Positions 1 to 10,638 of a DNA stretch of 60,000 nucleotides are shown piece by piece; the stretch's first letter is position 1; each line of letters begins with the position of its first letter. The stretch is from Phoronis australis. Its lineage: Eukaryota; Phoronida; Phoronidae. The DNA lies in NCBI GenBank assembly GCA_002633005.1, contig NMRA01000461.1:64001-124000 (forward strand). The letters are read 5' to 3'. Below the pieces are notes generated by a model. It did no database searches, was not told where the DNA came from, and saw nothing but the letters and a program-made list of their open reading frames with translations. The position numbers and the translations under genes are program-made.

Positions 1-1418
1 ATAAAGAAGGATTTTAAAAATAAAAAAGGTCTGCTACTAATTCACAAGAGTTTTTTTAAGTTTAAAAGCAGAAAACACTATGCCCTTTAATGAACGTCAT
101 GGAAAAGAAGTGATAAGAGTGATGACTATACATGTAGCTGATGTGAATGCATGGTGCGTCGATCTTTTGAAAGGACACAGATTTCAAATTCGCGAAGACA
201 CTGATCCTTAGTTTTCTTTGCCGTGTAACACGTACATATCTGAGGAACTTGAAATTCACGTGGTGGTGCCATGAGTGAAAGAAGGCTGCTAACCGTAAAA
301 ATTTTGTGTGCACGTGTTAACAAGTGAACGTTTTCACTGGAACACCTCCCGCCTTACGGTCTGCTTCTTCGAAAATATCGAGTCACCCGTCGCTGTGGTA
401 GCTCCGAGAAAACAGAGGGATTTGATGCAGAAAAACTGTTATTCAAAACTTATCAGCACACAATGTTCTGTTAGAACATTTTGGTTCACACAGCAACCGT
501 AGGTTTACACTTAGGGAGAGGCACGCTTGTATTAATAAGAAGCAGAAACACATGTTCTGCTGCAGATAAATAACGAACTGCGGTAGTTTGGTGTTTACTT
601 TAAATGGTGGCTCAAGTGCATTGCCCGGTAACAAAATGGAGCTGGTCAACTGCTATGTCACTGCGCTCCTTGTCTTCTCGACTTCCGCTTACCACCAACT
701 GCAAAAGATGTCGCATATTCAAATTACCATCAAAAATTCTATTTTGATTTAAATGCTGAGACCGAGACAGTACGTTCTGTATCAATCACAGATCGGATTG
801 TTCCACGGACCACGGGTAATTTGTTAGCGACTATTCTTAACACTTACAGTTTTGGGATTGTTTTTACAGTGACGATCCGGCATTCACAAAATTCTGTTGA
901 ATTCGAATAGTAAGTGTCTTTGTTTAGGTTCATTAACACTTTTACCACGGTCCAGAATACCTGTTCAGCTTCGGAACATTTGGTATGGGAATAAAGAAAC
1001 TTCTTTGTTGTTCGAGACGATGATCTACCAGTCCGCTTGACACGGTGATTTACTGCGCCTGGCATTTTTTTCCAGCAAAAACCGACTAGTGAGTTCTCGG
1101 GCTACTACTCTAGCTCACAAGCAAAATCGTATCGGGCAATTGACATCGTGAGGGCAATCAATCACAGAAGTAGTAATCAATTGCCTTCAAACTCACGAAA
1201 ATTGAGGCAAATACATAACAAGTTTCAGGTAAATCTAGTATTTGATTATCCCCCGATCAGCAAGGTGCAATGTACGCTTAACCTACAAGCCACTCTTGAA
1301 CTTAGTAAGAAACATGTTGAGACCGGTTTCATTAGTTTGTTCTCATATGAAAGGCACGTTTTCTATTGCTTATAAAACCGTTAAAACCTAATGTTTCTTC
1401 ATGAAGAGCACAACTTAC
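1..1418. other. No recognisable gene; downstream intron of the mosaic gene
   Basis: This stretch should follow the third MAM exon in transcript order. I looked on the minus strand for the closing MAM exon, which normally carries a Gly-Asp-Ile-Ala-hydrophobic-Asp-Asp signature, and did not find it. The short open frames here have no family features. The rest of the gene therefore probably lies left of the window. Confidence 0.5.
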
Positions 1419-1603
1419 CACTGACATATTGGAAGTCTTCACAGTTATGGACGCGCTCTGCCACGTGGGTCCATAACTCCCAGATCTCGTGAAGAACACC
1501 TGACTAGACCCATTGGATTCAACCAGGATTATCTTCAAAAATCCCAAGCCATACATGTCCTTGGAGTACAAGTGCCAATTGAAGGAGAAACAAAACGTTG
1601 CAG
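1419..1603 (-). CDS. MAM domain exon 3 (C-terminal half of the domain)
   Basis: This exon encodes the jelly-roll strand region of a MAM (meprin/A5/mu) domain, an extracellular adhesion module. The reading begins AATFCFSFNWHLYSKD, which matches the family pattern Cys-hydrophobic-Ser-Phe-x-Tyr/His-x-Tyr/Ser. It continues through GFLKIILVE, SNGSSQVFFTRSGSYGPTWQ and SASITV. The acceptor is TTTTGTAG at 1604-1605. The exon starts in phase 1 and ends in phase 0 at a GTAAGT donor below 1419. Its first two bases complete the codon left open by the exon ending at 2649. Length is 185 nt. The terminal MAM segment with its conserved acidic motif is not found to the left, so the domain is incomplete in this window. 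It could also be a decayed gene, but no stop interrupts the three MAM exons. Confidence 0.85.
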
Positions 1604-2648
1604 CTACAAAATTCAACCATAATAATTATGCAAGAATGTTGGTGCAGAAGGCTTTAAAACCTAAGATATGATTAGGTGCTATAGGCACAGGAATCAAAGG
1701 TCGGGTAGGAGTGATTGAGTCACCCTAAATTTAGCAAAATTATTCGCATGGGAAGTGAGGTGGAAAAAGTTTTCGACAGGATGGGATGGAGGCGTGCAAC
1801 GCTCCCATGTTCTTTTTTCACAAAGAACAACATTTGTATCATATTCTGAAACCACTTGCCGCGTCTACATGCTCTTGTGACCCAGAACAATATTTTGGAT
1901 TCTGTAATAACGGTCAACAAGCAATCTTAATGTCAACAAAACAGTGAATAATTGGAAGTCTTCTCAACTTTAAAGGCATTGCTAATTGATCGGGGTCAGG
2001 GGTAATCTTAACTTTTTTAGACAAATTTCGCCACGAAACAGTTGTTGAAAGGATACCAAACCCTGTTGTGGTCCGTAAAGAGATGACCAAACGACATTCT
2101 CATCCAGTTCTCAGAAACCAATTAATGATCTACAACTCCAAACGACTCTTAAAATTTTGACGAAATTTGATAAAACCTTTCAAAGTCCGCTGAAGAGTAA
2201 AGGTTACACGGCAGTTTTGAGAAAAGACCACCAACAACAAACCATATCATCGACCTAATCTGTGACTTAACGAGTATGAGGTTTTAGTCGAATCACGCTT
2301 TTATCACACAATTGGGTCGACACAAATGCATTAGGAGGTGACGCAACGAACATTTGTTGAAATAAGTATAACGTGTTTAGTATATGCTCTAGGGATCGTC
2401 CTGTTCATGTATTTTATGTCTCAAACATAATTATTTTTTCCAACCAAACGCTAGCAGTAATCTAAACAGGCTGCACATCCTGTGACGGCTGCACAGTATT
2501 AATCGCAACGACCCATAAATCACCAATTTTCAGTCAGAACACTTTCACTCGAGATTACTCATTATGCGATGTTTCGGGTGTAATGTTCGAGGAGTTCGGT
2601 TTCCCATGACAGTCAACCGTGGGGTACATGTGCAGTCTACAACGATAC
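1604..2648 (-). other. Intron between MAM exons 2 and 3
   Basis: About 1.04 kb bounded by a GTATCG donor at 2648 and the TTTTGTAG acceptor at 1604. I see no repeat, RNA gene or additional exon in it. Confidence 0.7.
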
Positions 2649-2778
2649 CTGAGAGTGACGGAGTCTTTAGTTTCGCAACCTGGCCTTTTATATATGGGTC
2701 AGAAACCTTGGTGTAAATGTAGCTTGATGATCCACCAGCGCCCCCTTGCGGACCCGTACCTTGTGAGGGTGTGGGTCC
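2649..2778 (-). CDS. MAM domain exon 2 (middle of the domain)
   Basis: The exon encodes the central MAM segment. It reads GPTPSQGTGPQGG, then GGSSSYIYTKVSDPYIKGQ and VAKLKTPSLS. This matches the family pattern Gly-Thr-Gly-Pro, then the Tyr-hydrophobic-Tyr-x-Glu/Lys strand, then Lys-Gly-Asp/Gln-x-Ala-x-Leu. The acceptor CTACCTCTAG ends at 2779 and keeps phase 0 with the donor at 3549. The donor is TCAG followed by GTATCG and leaves phase 1, as the next exon requires. Length is 130 nt. A second AG a few codons inside (CTCACAAG) would break the phase, so I chose the upstream acceptor. Confidence 0.85.
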
Positions 2779-2986
2779 CTAGAGGTAGAGGTAATACGAG
2801 CCGCTAAATATAAATCTCCATGTTCATGAGTATGGTCACACTTTATTACAAGATTGGTGGAATTTCGGGGCACAGCATCTTCAATTCATAAAACAAACTA
2901 AGCCTTCATCGTGGTATAGAAATATGCTGCGAACGGTGGGGGCGTGTTACAACTATTATTAAACTCTCTTGGCCTAATTTCCACGA

Positions 2987-3327
2987 TCTCTTGTCTATTT
3001 ACACTGTCACGACGTTTCCGTCGGTCCATTCTCCGGCCACTCGTCAGGTGTTCCTGCGTTCTTAGAAGTACACTCATTATGGTGTGATTTTTGTTCAGGG
3101 CAGGATTTGAACCCCTAGACTTCTGAAATTACAAACCATTAGAGTCCAGCACCTTAACCACTAAACCACCTAGTTATCCATTTACTTAGAGCGAATATTA
3201 TTGCACTTAAACCTTAAAAAGTAGACTGAGCCCGGTGTCACCGAGCCAAGAACGCACGAACACCTGACGATGGCCGGAGAATAGACCTACCGAAACGTCG
3301 TGACAATGTAAAGCGACAAGAGGTCGA
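2987..3327. repeat. Inverted repeat with hammerhead-like arms around a tRNA-like core
   Basis: Two arms of roughly 80 bases, about 2987-3066 and 3247-3327, are reverse complements with a scatter of mismatches. They enclose about 180 bases that include a tRNA-like sequence. Read outward, each arm contains a string of the form CCTGACGA, a GC-rich spacer of about 20 bases, then GAAACGTCGTGACA. CUGANGA followed by GAAAC is the catalytic core pattern of hammerhead ribozymes, which are known at the ends of Penelope-like elements. I infer a relic of such an element. Stem I and a matching cleavage site are not convincingly visible, so ribozyme activity is not claimed. Confidence 0.55.
3095..3178 (-). 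repeat. tRNA-derived SINE fragment or tRNA pseudogene
   Basis: On the minus strand there is an A-box-like TGGTTTAGTGG (3158-3168) followed by a B-box-like GGTTCAAATCC (3102-3112), at spacing longer than a standard tRNA. The anticodon arm does not fold well and the flanking acceptor strands do not pair clearly. I therefore read it as a SINE head or pseudogene rather than a working tRNA. It sits between the arms of the inverted repeat. Confidence 0.55.
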
Positions 3328-3548
3328 TGTAAATAGAGAAAGAGATTTTAATAATTGTTGAAAATGGAGCCAAAAAATCCATCTTCCCTTAGCAATAAAC
3401 ACGAGCCTTGACAAGTAAGAAATTGTTCAAATAATAATTCGGCTAGGAAATGCTTAGGGCTCTATATGAAGGCAGCTTGCAAAACTGCATATCTTGTGTC
3501 AATTAGGGACACTTTTGCAGTATAGAACAAAACTGTGTGGGAACTCAC

Positions 3549-3637
3549 CGTGTTCAACGTCCAGTCGAAATCGTCGGTAGTGTCCTGAAGCCAGTTGCAA
3601 AAATTATCGCTATCAAAGTTGCAGGACAAATCAATTC
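3549..3637 (-). CDS. MAM domain exon 1 (N-terminal part of the domain)
   Basis: The exon opens a MAM domain. The reading IDLSCNFDSDNFCNWLQD followed by DDFDWTLNT carries the family signature Cys-x-Phe-Asp/Glu-x-(4)-Cys-x-Trp and the later Asp-Trp/Phe-x-(3)-Asn/Ser. The acceptor is CTATCTTACAG just above 3637 and the donor is ACG followed by GTGAGT. The exon starts in phase 1, so it can join any of the phase-1 CCP exons upstream, and ends in phase 0. Length is 89 nt. The 3' neighbour at 2778-2649 continues the same domain. Confidence 0.88.
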
Positions 3638-4966
3638 CTGTAAGATAGAAAAACTCAGCGGCGTCGAGAAATAATAATTAGTCTCTAGGTAAAATATCTG
3701 GCCATGTCACCAAACTTTTAGACCAATTAGTCTTTCAAAATTGACCTCAGCTTGTTTCTGGTATCAGAGGTGATTTGTTATCTAATTGCTGACTGTTGGT
3801 CATTCCTGGGACAATAATCGTTTCATAAAATAACACAACTTAGCAAGTCAAGTTTTAGGGTGTGATTTCCAGCAAACAGTCATTCGAAGCCCTGAGAAAT
3901 GAATACGGACGAAATTCATTACGGATAGTGGTCTCAGTCAATAGGGTTGTTTTGATGACGGAAAGTGAATTACAGGCAGCCTTTTCAATACCAAGAAAAA
4001 CAAAACACCAAATAATCATTCAGTACCTAGAGAGATTAGTCTACGTGTACATTTATATCACAACCCAAACTTTACATTAGGGACAAAGAAGCGCAAACGC
4101 TTTTGCAACAAAAGCGAACCCAGATTCTGAAAACCAGTCTCTTAGAAACGATATCGTTTTTTGTGTTTCACGCGATAATTACTCTGGGCTATTTTAAAAT
4201 AAAAAAACGATTAAACGGTTATTAAATCCGGTTTTGACCTACACTAAAAACGACACTCAGATCTAGTATTATGAAGCAAAATAATGGTCTGTAAATCTCA
4301 ACAACCCTCAAATATCGCTAGCAAACTGTGAAAATGACTTACAGAGACTGCATAACGGGCGGGCGAGAGTTACATCTTAGGCGAGTTACACGACAATTGC
4401 AGGGAAAGACCAGCCACCATGAGCCACAATATCCCATTCGTGGCACAGAGAGTGTGATTTTTAAATTTAATCCAGCATTCATGGCTCAAGTAGGCAGCCA
4501 GATATGCATTAGAAGGTAACCGAACAAAGATTTGTTGAAGGCACCATAACAGGGTTCAGTATCCCTTTACAAGAGGAACGCGGGGCGTTAAAATGCGCCG
4601 CAGAATGCTCCTCATATGGTATGCTTCTAGGGTTGTTTATTTGTATCATAAAAAGTACATGACCACTAGATAGCACAAAATACGGCGAATCCATCCGAAA
4701 ACTGGTATATGTCATCAAAGCAGTTTACTTAATTAAATTTCATACAAATCCGTACAGGAACTTCTGAGGAACCTAGCAAAACGGGAAAAATTGAAATTGA
4801 CACTAGTAGGGTAAGGGCGGAAAAAAATAACTGCCACAAGGAAGCGCCACAGCAGTTGAAGTAGTCGAAAATCATTGTCAACCGTCTTCTTTACACTAAG
4901 GACATAATGCCAATTTTCACAGTCATCTGTTGCCAAAACACATTAAAACAGAATATAATGGCAACT
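3638..4966 (-). other. Intron sequence between the broken CCP exon and MAM exon 1
   Basis: About 1.3 kb. The short open frames here resemble nothing known. No further CCP, EGF or MAM signature was found on the minus strand. Confidence 0.6.
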
Positions 4967-5071
4967 GCTTATGTCCCATGCCACAAGAGTATTGGGCTGT
5001 TCCTTCATAAAATTCCGAGCTAGTTTCAACTGTGGTATGGAGGTTGTTGTCTGGTTTTCCGCATTTTTTCC
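4967..5071 (-). pseudogene. Truncated sushi/CCP exon (pseudo-exon)
   Basis: A normal acceptor (ATTATAG) at 5072-5073 is followed by the first half of a CCP module. It reads KKCGKPDNN, HTTVETSSEFYEGTAQYSC and GMGHKQ. Homology to the 6967-7143 exon stops abruptly after the GHKQ codons near 4967. The second half is absent: the third and fourth framework cysteines, the Trp-Thr-Gly strand and the GT donor. With no donor it cannot be spliced as a CCP exon and is probably skipped, leaving the upstream exon free to join MAM exon 1 in phase 1. It is a remnant of the CCP exon expansion. Confidence 0.85.
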
Positions 5072-6966
5072 CTATAATAATCCAATGTTAGTATGGAATT
5101 TAATGAGTTAAATCAAACAGAACTGTCAAATTTAAGTTGTGCGACTTAAAATGTATTAACTCCGTTAACAAGTATTTTCACTTGGTTTAGTGACGGGCAG
5201 AAGTGCTCAACCGGAAGCACTCGAAATCCTGTGAAAGCAATCAAAAGCGTGACCACCATTGAGTAAAACGTCTATCACATTTGGGATAGTAGCTGGAACA
5301 TGAGAAAACGTCGAGTAGAATATTTGAAAATACCATCAACATATAATTTACAATATGATACTTCATTACAAATTCAGAATACCTTCACTGAAGTTGAAAA
5401 CAGAACGAAAAATAGTAAACAGATACCTTTCAAATTTTCTTCCCAAATTTGCAGACCACAATGATTTTTTAAAACTCCTGGATTCGAAAAACTTAAAATT
5501 CTTTCATTTACCGCAGACTAGAACTTTGGATTTCAAAAATGATTTGTGATTTAGTTTAGTTTATAGAGCTAAGGACATTATTAGCAACTTAGAATAACTG
5601 ACGACTCCCAGTGTGTCTTGCATAGACTGCATTAAATTTTGACAGTTATTCCTGGACTACCTTTCTTGCTTCTTCTGATTAGAACAACCGTCTCTGAGTA
5701 ATTCAAAGATTTTTCCAATTTCGTTGGTCACATGACCGGACTGGGTGCGCAACTGAACAAAGTATGACGCTGATCACGAGCAAGGAATCAAGTGATTAAT
5801 CCACTAATATCGATGCAAATCGTTATACGGTGCATATAGGCTCTAAAGCACACCTTTGGAAGCATTCAGCAAATCAGAAAGCCACGCTTAAGGAGTAAGT
5901 TTCAATTGAATAACAGTAGCAAATGTTTTGTTAATGGTGAAGCGGGAACAAAGGGGTTTTTTAATATATGTTTTTGCATGTATTTGAATGCATAAATGTA
6001 GATGTCCTTGATCTGAGAGCGTATGTGCACGTTGACCGTTTGCTATTTGCAAAAAGATATACGTTAGCGGTCCAAAAAATAGAAGTGTCATTCTCGGAAA
6101 AGATGTTAATACATGTTCCAAGGTCTGAAATTGGAATACCTAACATATGCTACCAGAATTATGAAACTCAGAATATGTAGAAATGAAAACCGCTGATAAT
6201 GTCAAGGGACGACACTGTGTTGCAATGGTCGAGAGTGTGGTGTATAATTCAGTGGTGACATTCAATCCAACTTTTCCATATCTTTCGTGTCAATTTCACA
6301 CTTCTTTAATGCCAAAGAAATATGGTTGACCGAAATTTTGAGGAAGAGTTGTACATGTATGTATAATGTGCCCTGCTACTTATGACTGTGGCAAGGAAGG
6401 GTTATATATACATTTTCTAGGGCAATATAGGTCGTATTTTGTACAAGTGAAATGAATTCAATGAACCCTGGACATTTTATAAGTTTCAGAAAACTACGAC
6501 TGAACCAATTATGCATGTATTTGTTCAAGTGACTTTTAAACAAAACCTTTAAGCCATTTTCAGTTAAAAACTCACCTGATGAAAGCTTGTTTTCCATAAA
6601 ACTATGGAGTCTACATGTACGTTTAAAACGCACGCATTCCCTCACCTAAGACTGAAAATCAGTTCGGTCGCCAGGAAAATTGAAGAGATTTCCGTGTAAT
6701 TGTTGCTGCACATTCTCACCTGTGGGGTCCTGCGTTTGGGATATGGCCGATTAAGCATCCAAAGTTTATTGGCAATGTTGAATTCAAGTTCCCAGACATG
6801 ATATGGGTAGCTTAGCCTACCTGCTTCGTCGGAACTAACCGTAAAAGTCTTGCAAAAGGCCTGCCGTCAACAATCATATGTTGTGTGATCAATGTTCGCG
6901 TACAAGTAAATCCATCAATTGCGAAAGTACAATAAAGAATTGGTCTTGAATTATTTATTGACTTAC
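5072..6966 (-). other. Intron; older duplicate of the sequence downstream of 6967
   Basis: The part next to the broken exon (about 5075-5345) resembles 7145-7440. It shares AGCGTGACCACCATTGAG and its surroundings. Segments around 6440-6760 resemble 7440-8010, including the TGGAGYCTAC and ATATGGCCGA words. This indicates an old tandem duplication of a CCP exon with its flanking intron. No RNA gene is seen. Confidence 0.6.
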
Positions 6967-7143
6967 TGACACATTCAAGTGGTATTCCCGTCCAATTACC
7001 ATCAGCGTCACAATAACGTGTTAGGTTACCAGCTGACTGCTCATGTCCAATGTCACATGAGTATTGGGCTGTTCCTTCATAAAGTTCCGAGCTAGTTTCA
7101 ACCGTAGTATTGAGGTTGTTGTCTGGCTTTCCGCAATTTTTTC
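6967..7143 (-). CDS. Sushi/CCP domain exon (CCP6 in transcript order)
   Basis: One exon encodes one complement-control-protein (sushi) module of 59 codons with four framework cysteines: KNCGKPDNN, ELYEGTAQYSCDIGHEQS, RYCDADGNWTGIPLECV. The Tyr-Ser-Cys and Trp-Thr-Gly strands and the closing Leu-Glu-Cys are typical. Sequons NTT, NLT and NWT predict N-glycosylation. The acceptor is TTATAG at 7144-7145 and the donor is GTAAGT at 6966. Phase is 1-1 and length exactly 177 nt, as in all sibling exons. It is the last intact CCP before the MAM exons. CCP modules bind proteins or glycans at cell surfaces; the ligand here is unknown. Confidence 0.93.
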
Positions 7144-8038
7144 CTATAACATTTCAACGCTAGTTATGATTTTAATGGGATTAACCAGGCAGAACTGCAA
7201 AAATTAAGACGTGCGACTTATGAAATGTGTTCTGTTAAATGACGAGAGCATCAAAATGTACCCTCTTTGAGTACAGTCATTTCACTTGGTTTGGTGACCG
7301 GCGGAACTACTCAACCGGAATTACTCGGAATCCAGTGAAAGTAATCGAAAGCGTGACCACCATTGAGGGAAAATAGCTTGAACATTAGAAAACACCACGT
7401 AACATGTTTGAAAATACCTAGGTAGTATTTGGTAAACGTGAAAGGAATTTAGTGAGCCTAGACATTGTCTACGTTTTCAGAGTTATGTGACTGAGTAAAT
7501 TGTATGTCTACAATTAACCTTTAAAACAAAACTTTTGAATACTTATCAGGTAAAAATCACCTAATAATTATATGATGTACACAATTTTATGGAGCCTACG
7601 TTTACAACGTTTTGCAACTATTCACGTCGATGCATAGGTTAACAGAAGCGTAAACAAAAAGCACTCCACCAGCCATGCAGGCCCTACTTAAACTCTTAGC
7701 ACCATAGTCAGAAACGCTTGAAATCGGTTAAAAACAATTTTGGTACGGTATTTTCAATATTATTTTACAAAAGGTGCTTGTTAAATTACATGCTGTACTA
7801 TAAAACTGTTATATACTGTCCAAAACCTTTAAAACTGCACAAATCCATTGTGGGAATGCTTCAGGATTGAAATTGGGTTCAGTCACTAACAACATCGCAT
7901 GTGTTTTCGTTAAATGGTTGATGCTCTTTCTTGCGTGTGGAATATTGATTTTTAATATGGCCGACTAATTTTCCAAAGATTTTTTTTATACATTCATTAG
8001 CAATGAGACGTTTACAGTAACACAAAAAGACAAGAAAA

Positions 8039-8081
<43 letters not shown>

Positions 8082-8200
8082 TACGCCACACGTAATCTTC
8101 TTGACTACCGTTTCAAAGTTACACCATCTTTTTTGTACACATTCTGAATTCAAATCCTTGCGAGCAGTATACTATTCACTCGTATGATATTTTTGACGAA
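7144..8200 (-). other. Intron preserving sequence lost from the second duplicate
   Basis: From 7233 this matches 22363 onward. After about 7513 it holds about 0.7 kb that has no counterpart in the second unit but does resemble the older copy at 6440-6960. The simplest reading is a deletion in the second unit. A (CA)n tract lies at 8040-8078. Confidence 0.6.
8040..8078. repeat. (CA)n microsatellite
   Basis: An uninterrupted run of AC dinucleotides. A short CA tract reappears just after the N at 8420, at the start of the doubled block. Confidence 0.95.
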
Positions 8201-8780
8201 GTTAAAATCTACTTAGAAGTAATCTTTTAGATAGGAAGTTTTGGGTATAAATAAACTGTTTACCCAATAATAAAACAATGTTTTTAAAATTTTCCTTTTG
8301 ATCAAAAAGCCAAAAATAACGTTGCTGCAGGAGAGAGTACCGACACAGTGGGGATTTGCTTTGTTTAAAATTTCGTTATTAACTTTTGTCCAAAATGAAT
8401 TTACTGTTTCACATTCCCANCACACACACGCATACGCCACACGTAATCTTCTTGACTACCGTTTCAAAGTTACACCATCTTTTTTGTACACATTCTGAAT
8501 TCAAATCCTTGCGAGCAATATACTATTCACTCGTATGATATTTTTGATGAAGTTAAAATCTACTTAGAAGTAATCTTTTTGATCGGAAGTTTTGGGTATA
8601 AATAAACTGTTTACCCAATAATAAAACAATGTTTTTAAAATTTTCCTTTTGATCAAAAAGCCAAAAATAACGTTGCTGCAGGAGAGAGTACCGACACAGT
8701 GGGGATTTGCTTTGTTTAAAATTTCGTTATTAACTTTTGTCCAAAATGAATTTACTGTTTCACATTCCCAAAATAAGTGT
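8070..8780. repeat. ~350-bp direct repeat around a single N, probable assembly artefact
   Basis: Sequence from the CA tract to TTTCACATTCCCA (about 8070-8419) is repeated almost exactly after the single N at 8420 (8421-8770). I see only a few differences, such as GCAGTATAC/GCAATATAC and GACGAAG/GATGAAG. The second unit at 22660-22880 has this part only once. Two haplotype contigs abutted without merging would produce this picture. Confidence 0.75.
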
Positions 8781-10375
8781 TTCAAAGTCTCTTTCGATTG
8801 TCTACAAAAGGAACAAGACTCGACATCCGTAATTTGAATTATTTTTAAAAACGAATTAGTAGTCAAAATTCCCTTCAAGAGTCTGAACTGAAGCCACCTA
8901 ATTCTTTGGTCTATTGTTGTGTTATATAGAAGGGAATAAACATCTTCCCGTGAAATATTATCAGTATTTATGTTCAGTTATTTGCCCCATTTGGACTCCA
9001 CTTTTGAGACTTCGGAATTATAATTGATTTGTGTAAAGATATGTTGACACCCTCTCCCACCACTTTTCAGTTTCATCGTTGGCAAAACAGGACAATACGC
9101 ATCAAAACAAACAACTCAATCGATAGCACATTACGTTGGCACTGAAATATCGCTGAAATTAGACTATTGTACTCCATAAAGTTCGTTTTGATGCCTAAAA
9201 CATTCACAACATATCTATAGTTCAAGATATTACCACATTCAAAAAAATCTTTCCAGAAACGATTTTCAATATAAGCAATATTTATCTTAAGAATGTCGCT
9301 TCCATACGTGGCGAAATTTATGAACTCAAGAAAATTCAAATGAAACAAACAGGCAGTTTTAGACTGACCATTTACAAATTTTGTTAACATATTAATTTTT
9401 AAAGCCTCATAGAATGGAAAAATGATAATCATTCTGATACCTCCTTCATTATAATTACAAACATCTCGGGAGCGCTTAATTTTGTCACTGCGACATTGCC
9501 ATAGGAGTTCAAAAATTATTTTAAGTACAGTTTTTCTACAAGGTGTTTCGAAGGCTGCGAAAGGATATCAGAAGAAGCGCCTTGATTACTGTAATCCTCC
9601 TGAAAGGCGTCAACATTCTCTTGGACCAATTTTTCAAAATTAATTCAATATCTTTCAATTTTTCCAAGTAATTCTGGTCTGCCATACCAAGTAAGCTGAT
9701 TTGGAAATTAATGCCCAAGAGCATGGAATTTGTTTTGGTCCATGATAACTGTTCTCTGACAGAAATATTTTCAGCACTGTTCGCAATACTGCCAAACCAA
9801 ATGGCTTTTGTTTTATCAGCATTGACCCTGAGGCTGGAGAAATGAGCACAAATATTTAAAACATTTAAAGTAGTCCGTCAAGACATATCTGATTCACCTA
9901 GAAAAATAGAAGTATGATCAGCTTATTGATCCATAATTTTGATTCCATTTGAGTTTTTTGTCTGATCACGAGAGCCAAATTTTCCGCGTGAATAATAAAT
10001 AGATAAAGAGATAATGGGTCACCATGTCTGACTGCTCTCTGAATATTAAACCGGTTGGCCATTAACAATAAAACATAATTTGATATTTCTGTAGAAAACT
10101 TTGACCCATCTCTTAATTGGCCAACCAAAATTAAGAAAAGATAAAGGTTTTTCAATAAAACTCCAAGACAAAGAGTGAAAGGATTTTTCAAAACCTATAA
10201 GAAGTAGTAGCCCAGGTATTTGAATCTTCTGGGAAAAAAAGAACAGATCGTACAGCACACGAATGTTATCAGTCAAGTTCCTTCCCGGGATGTAGCCACT
10301 CTTACCTCATGAATAATATAAATTCCGTGATCTGAAACGAGAGTTGTAGCAAACTAGTCTTGTTGGAACTGCTTG
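8203..10375 (-). mobile_element. L1-like non-LTR retrotransposon, 5'-truncated and decayed (copy 1)
   Basis: Minus-strand pieces of a reverse transcriptase lie in order. They include a Gly-Arg-Asn-x-Thr-Asp-Asn-Ile-Arg-Val block and a FEKSFHSLSW block (~10240-10100). Next is a degraded RT motif around RAVRHGDPLSLYLF (~10020), then LLGINF-QIS and RITVIKALL (~9720-9590). At 8720-8830 there is a C-terminal CxxC-(8)-H-(4)-C knuckle (CSFCRQ, HLFWEC). The region that should hold the YADD box is disrupted. The endonuclease and any 5' region are missing and frames shift repeatedly, so the copy is dead. The style of the thumb and knuckle resembles L1-clade elements abundant in cnidarian genomes. It lies inside an intron of the mosaic gene, in the same orientation. 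Confidence 0.85.
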
Positions 10376-10461
10376 CCTTGTCAAGCACTTGTTATGTGAT
10401 CAATGCTCATCTCGCAAAAGGGATACGACAGTAAAAATTACGTCTCAAATTATTGACTCAC

Positions 10462-10638
10462 TAGCACATTCAAGTGGTACTCCAGTCCAGTTACCATCAG
10501 CGTCACAATAACGTGTTATGTTACCACCTGATTGCTGATATCCAGTGTAGCAAAAGTACTGAGCTGTTCCTTCATAAAGATCCGAGCTAGCTTCAACAGT
10601 GGTGTTGGGGTTGTTGTGTGGCATTCCGCATTTTTTCC
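10462..10638 (-). CDS. Sushi/CCP domain exon (CCP5)
   Basis: This single-module exon of 177 nt is in phase 1-1. It reads KKCGMPHNN, DLYEGTAQYFCYTGYQQS, RYCDADGNWTGVPLECA. All four framework cysteines and the Trp-Thr-Gly strand are present. The acceptor is CTATAG above 10638 and the donor GTGAGT below 10462. Sequons NTT, NIT and NWT are present. It is the duplicate of the exon at 24694-24870, differing at several residues (for example GMPHNN versus GKPGNN), all compatible with the fold. Selection on both copies is plausible but untested. Confidence 0.93.

Larger units (their letters stand above)
2779..3548 (-). other. Intron between MAM exons 1 and 2, carrying an inverted-repeat element
   Basis: About 0.77 kb bounded by GTGAGT at 3548 and CTCTAG at 2779. 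Most of its centre is the inverted repeat and tRNA-like sequence listed separately at 2987-3327. The remainder is unremarkable. Confidence 0.7.

Noticed and set aside
1-1418. Terminal MAM exon
   Set aside because: Searched for the Gly-Asp-Ile-Ala-x-Asp-Asp signature with a phase-0 acceptor on the minus strand. None found.
3095-3178. Functional tRNA gene
   Set aside because: A and B boxes are present, but the anticodon stem and acceptor stem do not pair and the spacing is long. SINE or pseudogene fits better.
7879-8091. Cys-Val repeat open frame
   Set aside because: Translation of a (CA)n microsatellite.
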